DNA of 64,000 nucleotides, taken from Lophius americanus (Eukaryota > Chordata > Actinopteri > Lophiiformes > Lophiidae). The stretch is taken from contig JBBDHG010000026.1 in assembly GCA_037951165.1 (NCBI GenBank), positions 4,791,501 through 4,855,500 of the forward strand. The letters run 5' to 3'. Positions 22,138-34,100 of this stretch are shown in pieces; within the stretch, counting starts at the first letter, position 1, and each line of letters opens with the position of its first letter. The notes beneath the pieces are model-generated. The model saw nothing but the letters and a program-made list of their open reading frames with translations. It was not told the DNA's origin and searched no databases. Position numbers and translations under genes: made by a program.

Positions 22138-25100
22138 CTGTGGGAAGAAGGCAAAAGGCATTTCACTAAATGTAAATACACAATTTATACTAAATCACAA
22201 TCAAAGATAATGGGTAAGCAGAAGACGTCTTACCGGGTAGCGACCATAGAGTCTTGCTTTCACTAATGGTGAGCGCTTAGCTTGCATCTGGAGTGCGATG
22301 AATCCTGCAGATGGAACTGACATAGAGACAACAAGGCCGTCCTCAGGATTTCCAGTAATTTGCTGGACTACTTGCATTGGCTCTTCAAGCAGATTGATCT
22401 TCGCGGAATTGCTGATGGCGGTGGCCACATTTTCAGAACTCATGACAATGTTGCTTTCATGGTTTCCCTCTACCATGGAATGTTTCACAGAGTAGACAGA
22501 GTTCATTACAAATTTGCCCACTGTGTCCACGTTGGTTTTGCCAGAAATCTTTCCATTGAAAAACTCAGACTCAGAGGTTGAAGAGGCATCTAGGGAGATG
22601 ATGAATTTGTCCTGGTTAAGGATGCTGGCGTCAGTTTTGAGTGTGATCACTGCTGTTTTCATTGAGAACTCGTAGGTCAGGTCACCCATTACAGGGATCT
22701 CGAGCTTTGTCATTTTGGGCAAGGTGACTTTTGGAAGGGTGATCTTGGTAAGGGCAGAGGGAATATACAGCGTAGGCATTGTGATGAGACTGATATCAGG
22801 CATAGGGATAGTGAATGTAGACACCTCGACGTTCATCACCGGGACTTTGTAGGCAGGGACTGTTATGGTTTTGGGCAACTCAATGCTATATTTCTCATAT
22901 TCTGCCTTTGCAATATCATAAGATGAAGCCAACATGGCAGCAGCCTTATCCTTGCCAATGAGCATATTCTTGTGCAGAGCCTTGGCATTGGTATTAATTG
23001 CATTGATGAGTGGCTCCATGTTAATGTCAATGGTGATGGTCTCAGGGTTCTTCATGTAACTCAGCTTGGAGCTCATGTCAAATGACTGCTGAGTCGTGAT
23101 CAGGAGGTCCTTCAGGCCAGTGTCTTCCCACAGTGTAAATTCACGTACTCTTCGTGGTTTCTTATCAGAAAATGGATAAGCTATTTCAGGAATGGTGATA
23201 GGCACCCTCAGCAAATCCAGATCTGCCTCTCCATTTATTTGGGTTAATATCTTAATTTCTTTGTCACTGTTGTCCATGGTGATGTAATGGGAATATTTGT
23301 ACTGGTTGAATCTAGCCAGACCAGTTAAGCTAGCGTGCTGCACTTCAGGGTTCAGACTGAAGAATATATCATTCTGTAGATCGAGCTTTCCATACAGGCT
23401 AAATGGAAGGGGAATCTTGGCATTCGCTTTGTTCTTTGTGTCAAACACAATCTCACTTGGTGTGACTGAAGCAACCACATAGTTCGAGAGAGTTCCTTCA
23501 ACTTGTCCTGCCAGATCAGCTTGGTGAGAAGCAGAGAAATCTATTTTCAGGTCTTCAGTCTTAGCCTGGAACTTCATCTCTGCGACACTGCTCTTTATGA
23601 AAGCTGTTTCCATCTCAACCTTGGCACCGATAATCACGTGGCGGAAAAAGCTAATTTCTGCACCCACTTTTTCAGTCATTTTAAAGTTGGTGAGGTCTGT
23701 CTCGCCATTAAAAGTCACTTTAGCTGTGTGGAGATCCATGACCACCTCCATGTTACACTCGTGGTTTCCCTCATCTGAGAAGTCCTGAACTGCATATTTT
23801 CCATTGCCCTTATTTTCAAAGTTCAGAGTGGCAGTGCCATCTTCAAGCTGGAAGATGGTCTTTTGATTCAATGACGCATCACTGAAGATGCTGAGGAGTG
23901 GCATGTTGAGGTTATGTTTGTACATTGTATCTACAGTGGCGGAAACTACATTTTCAATGGAAAAGAATGCGTTATTGACCAACTCTGCAGAATAAGGCTC
24001 GGTGTCAGCAGCTACTGTAGTTTTAGCTGTACCTTGGGCAGACAGACCATGCATAGTCATCATTCCCTTGTGGTCAAGCTTAAAGCTAGACTGCTGAAAA
24101 TTGATGTTCTCAGTTATGGATAGCTGGCTCAACTTGGGTGCTGCAACTTGAGCATTTGCATCCAAAGTGAAATCAAGGACTTTCAAAGTAGATTCGGCCT
24201 GTGATTTAAGGTTCATTTTGAACTCTGGTGTGACAGAAGTAGTCGTTGCGTTCTCAAAGTCAGCTGTGGTCTTGAGATTGTAATGAGGGGAGTTAACTCT
24301 GAACTCCCCGTAGAGTTTTCCAAAACAGGGAATCTGGCCCATATTGGCCATCCTGTCTTTCAGCTCCACGGTGAACGTGTCAAAATCAAATGACTTGATT
24401 TTTTCCACTATCCCAGTGTAAAACTCAATCATGTCAACAATCAGCTGTTTGAAGTTAAACATATGGAGCTGTTCAATAATATAATGAGCAGGATACATCA
24501 TTGACTGGAAATAAAGGTGGATGTTGATTGACTTTACAGTAGCAAATGCAGACTGTATCCTTTCCCTCACGCGATACAGCTTCATGAAGTCAACAACCTT
24601 ATCCATGATGGCTCCAACCATCTCTTCAACCCTGTAGTGGGAGACGATCTCCTCAACTTTGGCGTTAATGGCACTGAACTTTTGAACAATGTGGTACTTT
24701 TTGATCAAAGCCATGATATTGTCCATAATGGATTTCAACACACTCATCATTTTCTCAGTTTGGAAGTTGGCTGTCAGACGAACAAGATAGTATTCAATTC
24801 TCTTGATAAACATTTTCAGGTCACGGACGAAGAAGTCGATGTTGAGCCTGTCAACGGCCAGACCCAGTTTTAACACTTCGTTCCGAATAATATTACTGAT
24901 CTCTTCAGCGTTAATATCTTTGAGCTTCTCAGCGCTGTAGTTCATCAGCAACATCATGGATTTCATCATATCTTCAATCAATAGAGACATATTCTCAATG
25001 AATGGGATCTGTATGAAATGGCTGTCGCTATTTTTGTCATATTTCACAAATCCAGAGATTTGATAATCTTCAGTGGCATCACTGTAGAGGGAGGTTGAAA

Positions 25101-28100
25101 CAGCTCCCATCATCTCAACACCCATTCTCTCCGCATTGTTATAAGCACTCATTTCTTGTTCAGAAGTGTGCTCGTTTACTTTGGATGACATCTTCAGTGT
25201 GACAGTTTGCTCCTGGATGCTCAGCATGCTGTTGAACTTGCTGTCCATACTGGACTTGACTGTGGGAGTACCATCCAGTTCATGGGTGATTGAGGCTCTG
25301 TACCCAAATGAATTTGTAATCAGCATGGGTTCTGCTTTGAGGAGGAATTTGCTGTACAGTGTGCCGCTCTGGTGTCCCAACAGATGCACTTCACCATCTG
25401 AGTTGATAATAGCATCAATGTGCAGAGTCCGGGGTGCAGCAACAATTTTGACTGTGCTGTCCAGACGAAGATATGGAGAGACAACGTTAACCACATCGTT
25501 AAGCTTCATGGTCAAACCAGCAACCTCCATTTCAGTGGCATGTGACATGTGGGTCTGAGGGAGTTCACCAACGGTGTTGCATTTAGCTGAAAGGACCATA
25601 TCGATAAACTTGACTTCATAAGTGTGCTTCAGGTTTTGATTAGAGTTTCCTCCCATCAGTGTTCCGCTGAAATCCATGTTGTATGCCTCTGCCTTCAATA
25701 GTGCATCATTCACAAACTTAATCTCCATGATGTTCAGTTCATTTTTCACCATGACTGAGGTCATGTAATTCTCCCTGTTAACTGTGATCTCATGCATGTA
25801 GGAGTTGCCCTTGCTAAGGACACTGTCAGTCTTGGAGTGAAGGGCAAAAGCTAATTGAGTAATGGACAGCGAGTGGGTATTTTCGGTCCTCATCTCGTTC
25901 AGAGCTCCAACTATGCTGCTGGAGAAGACCAAGCCGTCTTCATTCACTCTGAGGTTCACTCTGTTTCTGGTGTTCATGTCAAACAGGTTACCATTAAAGA
26001 TGCCATTGAGATACACATCCCTACTTGCAATCTTTCCCTCAATATTGAGGTCAGCTTTGTTCTCTTTAATTGCTCCCTTAGAGGTGAGAGACATGGTGGC
26101 GCCAGAAGTATCAACTCCGCCGTGGAAAACATTCTCAAAGGTCATCAGATTATTCTGAGCAGTTGTTGTAGAGCTGGTGGTCAGGCCATCCGTGTTCACA
26201 GACAGAGTTGCCTTGTGAGTGACAAGGTTTGATAAGATTTTCAAGGAGGCATCAGAATTGATCTCCAAGGCAGAGGGGTTCAAGGAACCGAGGATCACAG
26301 AGGAGGCACGGTTCACTGTGTCATCAGCTTCATTCTCAATCCTGAGGCTCAGAAGTCCTTCATGGGCAGAAAAGTCTGTGGTGCTACGAAGCATTCGTTC
26401 TTCAGCCTTAGTAACAGAGTTGGAGTGGAGGGTAAGCTTGTCATTGTACTTTAGGGTCATCTTGGTGGTGTGCTCGATGGGGTCGCTGTTCATGTTGGAG
26501 TTTGACTCAACCACAAGCTCCTCGTTTGCATATGATGCCTTGATCTGGCTCCCAGCCTTCAGCATGTCAGAGTTCACCACCAGTGAACTCTCCATTCTTG
26601 CTTCCTTCTTAAATGGCTCAACAGCGAAGTTATGGGCATACACGGTGGTAGCAGTCTTGGATCCAACAGTCAAGCTTCCGTCGGAGTTAATATCTCCAGT
26701 GAGCATGTCTGAATCTAAACCAAACTGGGTGGTAATGGTCAGAGAATTCTCCAAACCTATAGGGGAAACAGCATACACCGTGTACTTTCCTGTTGACCTC
26801 AGATTCTCGGTGACCGACAAAGTTTCCATCACGTTAATGCTGCTCTTCAGGAGCATGTGGTTCAGGGAACCATCAAGGGTGAATTTCATAACATTATCCT
26901 CTTTGAGTTCCGTTGCACCTTTAAAAGACAAAAAAAGAAATTGGTTAATATCACCTAATATAAGTACAAGGCTGAAAATAGTGAAATGATAAGATTGATA
27001 AAGATTGACTTACCCTCAGTGGAGAAGGAGAGAAGCTCAATCGGACTTTCACCCTTGACGTTGAACCTGGCCGCATAGTTAGGAGAATCCATGGTGTTGT
27101 TACCAGCAGACATTGATGCTTCCAACTTGTAATAGTTGCTGTTGACGCTGGCAGACAGTTCCATCTTTCCCATCAGAGGCATGGTGAGATCATATTCTGA
27201 AGGGATGGTGAAAGCAGGGATTTGGATCTCCTTTGAAGCCAAACCCATGCCCTCGTGAGAAACAGAGATGCGTGGGTAGGTGACCACTGCAGGGACCCTC
27301 AGTTCCTCAGATGATTTGCCACCAAGAGGTAGAGGGACACTGATGGTCAGATAGTTCTTATTGTACTTGTATTTGAATGTGCTTTCACTGGTGGAGGGGT
27401 GAAAGAAAAACAGTTGTTAAATTTAACAGAGAATTGACTGGTGCAATCATGCAATTTTTTCTATTATCAATATGAAAAACAATAATTAATTTCGCACTGG
27501 GTGTTTACTTACGCATTCATGTAAAGGTTTTCAGGCAACGATGGCATCTCCACATTTTCCATTTTGTTTCTCAGTGTCTCGATGTAGGGGACATCATTTG
27601 TGATCTTCTCCGTCCATATACTGCTGGCCTGATGAATAAAACACATTTCTCATGCTTTGGTCTGCAAAAACTGAAAGTGCAGGTTTGCAGAAAAAAACCT
27701 ATGATGATTTTAATTTGCTCACCTCAACTGCCTTGTTGAAGATATGACGCAGCTTCATGTCAGTCTTGACAACCTGCTGATCCATGACATCCTCCACAAG
27801 CTGTCCGACCCATTCCCCGAGGGCTTCAGTGTAAGGCACCAGAATCTTAGCATTGGCATTCATGTTGGACATGAGCTGAACCTCAGCCTCTTCTTCACCT
27901 GATTCACAAAGCATTTAGAAGTTTAATTTACATTTGGGGTAGTGTTTAGTCAAAAATTTTAAGTCATCAATTCCCTTCGCACTTATTTGCTAAAACAAAC
28001 GTACCATATTTGAATGTGACTGCCTGGATGGAGGTGGTCTGTGGGAGCTTGACATCACTCTTGATCTGCATGGTGAGTCCATCAGCTTTACTCACGGTTG

Positions 28101-31100
28101 CAGTGACGGCGACATCGGTCTTCAGTGAGGGGACCAGCAGCTGAAGCTGCATCATGCCCTCAGTCATGGCCTGAACCCTGCCATAGATAAAACATCATAT
28201 ACTGTTGTTAATACTAGGATGTCAGAAAAGTATGTAGCTTTAAACCTCAAACAGCCAAGCTATTTTAGCAAAGGCCCAGTGGACACATGACACCTCTGTC
28301 TGTCTACAATATGGCTCTTTTCACCCAAGTTGATGAATGATAGTGCAGACTGATATGAAAAAATGTCAGGTTTCATAGACCTAAAATTTTTTGGCATGCC
28401 ATCGAGCAATTATTGAAGAAATTGCATAATATTCAGGTCATTGTAATGCAAAAAAATAATATTTAGGACAATTAAGACCTATGACGTTGAAAATAAAAAC
28501 ATACACACTTTAACACAAAAAAAACAAAAAAACATTTTAGGAAATTCTGATCGAAAAAGTCACAACCGGACTGAAAATGACCCACAGACGAGTCACTGAA
28601 TTACTTGAAAGTTAGTTAAGAATTCTAATTTATATACGATGTGTTTGAACAAAGTTCGTGGCTGGGTTGACTCACTTGGCACGGCCGACCAGAGAAAGCT
28701 GGGGCACGTTCTTGTTGGTGACCTCGATGTTGATGGCTTTTCCTTTAGAGCTGCTGTCAGTCATGCCAACCTTAATGCCAGCCTCCACATCGAAATCGGG
28801 AATCTCAACTTGGGTGGTGAAGATGTTCCTGTTCCTATTGTACTTCATGGTGGCTGTAGCCTCAGTGGGCTGAGCACCTATAAAATGATTTTAAAAAATT
28901 CAAACGTAAATTTGTGCAGTGCTTCAAATTTAAGTTGATTTCATTTTTTCCAAAAACGAAGTGCTCATACCTTCAGCTCTCAGGACGAATTTCAAAGAAT
29001 CAACCTTCTGGCGACCGTCCTTTCCTTCATTCAGGAGGTTGTAGGTGATGGCGGCAGTATATTCAGAGATGTCAGGAGTCGGCTCGATGTCCAGGGAGTA
29101 CCTGGGTTAAAAAGAATGCTTTTTCAATCTCTGAGGACATTTAACTGTGCGGTCATTGATATAACTTCTGAGAGAATAACCAAAGATTCTCACCTGACCG
29201 CTCCATTCAAAGGGAAGTAAGGCACATCATTCTTGCCACGATTGTCGGTGTAATCCAGACGAATGCAGTATTTGATTCTGTAGTACTTTTCACACTTTGC
29301 CTTGCCCATATTGTGTGGGATCTCTGCAGCATGACCACCAGCCACGATCATCACTTTATTGCTATTTCAAACAGAAAAACAGGAAAATCCGTTTTTTCGT
29401 GGAACATTATGTAATTAACATCCCCTGCATTACAGTACATACATCAACCTCCATCATGTGATGTCCTGTTTTGTCTGTTTGTCTGTTAGCAGTACCACAC
29501 AAAAAACTGGAAGGTGGACTTTTGTGAAACTTGGTGGGATGGTTTGACATATGAAAGGGAATAAGTCATCAAATTTGTGTGATCCAGAAAAAGGGCAATT
29601 TAGCACCTTTTACTAAAAATAATGATCATAATAACTTTATTTACTGCTTTCTGCTTTACATTAAAAATCAACCAAACACAAATGAATAAAAAAACAACAG
29701 TAAAAAGAAAAAAGCACACAAGAAAACAATAATATATAACACTAATATGATACGCACTTGAGTATGAATAAGAGTATGAGTTATGGAAGAAATGATGCTG
29801 AATAAGGGACATGTCCATTTATTTCTGTCATATGCTTTACCATTTTTGTCAATTACGTATTAACTCCTTGACAGATTCTAATGAAACTTGGCGGCAGTAA
29901 CTGAATGACTGAATTTGGAGTAGATCCAGATAAAGAAGTGAGTGGTTTTGATCATGCACATGTTTGGATTCATTCAAATTGTTTAAAAAGGACTCCTTAA
30001 GGGGGGTTGGCAATCTATTGAATGCATTTTTTGCTTCTTTTTGTAATACAATGATACTCTAACACAAAACATAATTTCAAACTACCAATTTAAATGGTTA
30101 GTTCTAACATATGAATGTAATTTGGCTTATTGGTTACCTGACGACAAAGAGCTTGTTGGTGCTCTGTGGCGCGGGGATGGACAGCTTGACTTGGTTCTGA
30201 TCCATGCTGATCTTGGCGTTCAGTGCGCTCTCGTGGTAGATGTTGGTGTGCATCTCAACAGTAGATGCAACAAATTCAGGGACATGGACTCCCATCTGCG
30301 TAATGAACTCAACTCCCATGGAGGGCATAAATGACAGCTCCTTCTGTGGACAAAACCCAGATAACATGACATTAAATCAGTTACAGTCATGACAACTTAA
30401 AAACTACCCTACTGCCATCATACAGCCATAACTCTTTCAAACAATAAGACCTAATACTACATATATTGAATTATCGTCATGGATTACATTTTTAAGCATA
30501 TATCTGCAAAAAAGCAAAATATAAAATATCATGTTAATGAAAAGTTGGGGACAAGAAATGGAGAATATACCATTTTTGGAGAAAAGCGAAGGCCACCCTT
30601 TGCGCCAGGAGCGAAGGTGCCGGACAGAGCAAATGTCAGAGGCAAACCAGATGCTGTTGGCAGGATGATTTTTTTGTCCATGAAGATGTAATGGGCAAAG
30701 ATCTCGTTGTTAGGGCTGGACATCAGGTTAGCCATGATCTGATAAAAAAAAAAAAAAAAAATTAATCGTCACTTTTAATTCTCTCTCAAAAGTCTGACAA
30801 ATTTTTTTAATTTTGACATGCAGTACCCTTTTAGGAATGATCCAGGCGAAGATTTCTGCATACATCTTTACGCTGTCAACAATGCCCTTCAGTTCGTTGC
30901 CTTTAATGTAGCCAAGTTCCGTTCCCATGATCCTCAGGTAGGCCATGGCCTCTGGGGACTCCTGACTCTGCAGATCTTTAACCAGCTTGTTGAAGTTGCG
31001 AACAATTTCTCCAACAAGATTTTCGGCAACCTTTGTAAGAAGTTGAAATATTTTTGATATAGGTATTGCAGAAATGATAAAATTACTCAGATTTAAATGA

Positions 31101-34100
31101 AAATATTACACAAACCTTGATTTCTTCTGGTTGTTCCGGTGTAACAAAAAATTCATTAAGTAATGGTAACTTGTCCATTGCCCAGTACATAGATTTGGAC
31201 AGTGTGTCAGGAATGAATCCATTTTCTCCAAACAGAGCGTCAACGGTAGGCTCGAAGCCCTTTCCTTGCATGCCAACCTTAAAACCAAAACAGATTCAAA
31301 ACTCTGAAATCTGGGTCAAAATATTTTATATATTGTTATTTTTGTGTCACATGAGTAGGTTTGGCCCAAATGAATGCAGATTTCTACAGTTGTCTGCTGG
31401 TTTAAAACAGAAATAAAATCATATCTACAGTATTACACACCTCCCACATATTCAAGTTGAAGCCAAAAGCTTTCAGGGTAGTCTCCAGCATGGCTTCCCT
31501 TGGCAGCCGGCTACTGGGATCAAAGATGACATTGCCCAGCATGTTGACCTGCACGTTCTCATTTTCCATACCCAGCTTGTAGTTGCGAGACTTTTCGGTG
31601 TAGTCAGTGTGGGTGGTGATTTCACTGTCCTGCATGGCATCCATTATCCTCATTGCAAGCCTGGGTTGATAATAAATTGCGAAACAATGAGCTAAATGTG
31701 ATAACCTTTGTAGTTAATTTTGCACAAAATTTCCACGAAAGCATCCAAATCTTACCTCTTGGTCTCAGGATCAGTAGAGGACAAGATGTTGTAGATGTGG
31801 GAGGAAACAAAAGCCTTGACCTGTGGGTTCTGCTCCTGCTTCAGCAGCTTCTTCACCATCTCAATATCACTGTCCTGGGGATTCCTCATCACCGTCAGGT
31901 AAGCTGCCAGGCGCTTCTGCACAGAACCTTTGGGGTACTGGCTGACCCTCTGAAGGTTAGAGCGAATCTGGATAGAAAGAAAAGAAAATTAACGGGTTTG
32001 TTTTTTTATTTCTGGAAACTCCCCGCCAAAAACAGTAGACCACGAGACCACCGTGTTCATATTTGAATTTTGGTTACCTCATCGGTCACAGACATGCGTC
32101 TGAAGGCCTGGATGGCGGCCAGCTGCACAGACAGAGTGGTTACAGGCTGCCTCATGCACTTCATCAGGGTGGTCTTTATGGCAGGGTCAGCAGCCTCCAT
32201 GGCATCTCCCATATTACCAACAACCTGGATGGAATAGTACAGATTAGTGAATCCCAAAGTGTGAGCAGCCCCCCCTCAGTTGGGCTCTGAAAGTACTGCA
32301 GGTTTGCTGCTCTGAGTGCCTCCTACACTGTTAGGACCCAACAAAAGAAGTTTACTGAACAGTTTGCGTAAATCTTTAGAGTTATCACAGCTTCTGATTA
32401 AATGATGTTCAGCCACCAAAACTACATTGACTTTGGGGAATTACAATCAAAAGAATACTAAATTGCCATTAACTAATCAGAGCTTCAGCACGACCTTTTT
32501 AATCCAAATTAATTCTCACAAATTAAAAAATTTACAAAAAAAATTAAAATTAAATCTTTTACTTCGAAAAAAACCCGGAATGAAAAACTGTAAATTAATA
32601 TTTGTTTATTTTTGTTGCACAAATCTGACATAATTTGATTCTTGTGCTGTTTTATGACAAATATTACACACTATAAAAAGAGAATTGTTGAATTTCCACA
32701 AGTATGACAAATAAATTATGTTTCATCAACTTGCATTTTAGATTCAAACAACTTAAATTTGCAGCTTACATTTAATCAAGTGCTACCATTTAATTTTCTT
32801 TTTAAGTGTAGATTAGTGACGCTTATCTCACAAATTCCAATGAAAATAAGCCAGAATATTAGGTTTACTTACATTACTAAGTGAATTCAACTTATCAAAA
32901 AATGCTTGAAACCCAGACAATTAATCTTAAATCAAAAGACAATCATTTTTATCTTGTTTACCTGCATTTAATTAAGTGATTACTTTATTCATTTTTTAGA
33001 GTGAAGTGGTCTTTGTACACAGCTGGGTACCTACCCTCAGGGTCAGGAAGGTCAGCTCCTTTTCCCCAGAACAGTCAGCACCCAGGTGAGATGCCATGAA
33101 CTGAGAGACAGAGTTGATTTCAGGGGTGACGCCCTCAGCCTGGTACAGTCTAAGAAGAGGTTTGGAATTAGTTTTATAAAGCAAACAGGAAAACTCACTA
33201 TATTAAGAAGAAATAATCATAGGTTGACTTACTTGCGGACTACATTGCTCAGAGCGTACATGATGGGTTTGCTCTGCTTGTACTGAGCCATTGCTAGCAT
33301 GTCGCTCACCATGAGACGTGAGGGGTTGGGCAACATGCCCAGGGCATAGACGACGGCGTCAACCTCAAGAGCAGAACTGTCGAAGTTTCTGAGGTCCTTC
33401 ATCATGGCACTGGTGCACTCTGGGGTGCCACACTGAACCAGAGCTTGCCATGTCAGAGAGGTGGACACATCCATCATGTCAGAAACAGCTTCTACCAAGA
33501 CATCGACCTTCAGGCCGCGCAGCTCAGACACCAGCTTGTTGAAGATGCTGGCTCGCTCTTCGCGTTCAAAGGTCTCTGACAGTGTGTTCAGCCGCTTCAA
33601 CGTATCAATGACAGCATCCTTGCTCTGCACAGAGGACTTATCATCCACGACTTCCATAGACAGGGACTTTTGGTTGTGCTCGTCTGCGTAGACACAGGAC
33701 ATGCAGAAAAGTTAAATACATTTTTTGAGCACGTTTTTCAAGATTTTTTAAAAGAAAAAGTGAGCTACTCACTGCGGTCGAAGACTCTGTCGTTGATCTT
33801 GACAGTCTCCCTCAGCATAATGGTCTGCTTCACCGTGGTGGAAATTCCATATTCAGACCTATTTGAAGAGTTAATGAGACCTTTTAACAAACTGATCTAA
33901 CAAAGTCAATCAAGTCCCCAGTTCATCACACGTATGAACTGAATGAATTCACCAATACTGCATGTTCTTGGACTATGGGAGGAAGCTTTCAATTATTGAG
34001 CGAACACGCAAACTCAAGGCCCCAGGTGGATCCTGAGGTGGTTTTGAACATTCAAAATTCTTGCTAACACGTAACATTGCTAACTATGCTACGTGTTGTT

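Noticed and set aside
26219..26989. 256-codon plus-strand ORF
   Set aside because: It is the antisense shadow of the apob-1 giant exon and has no family resemblance.
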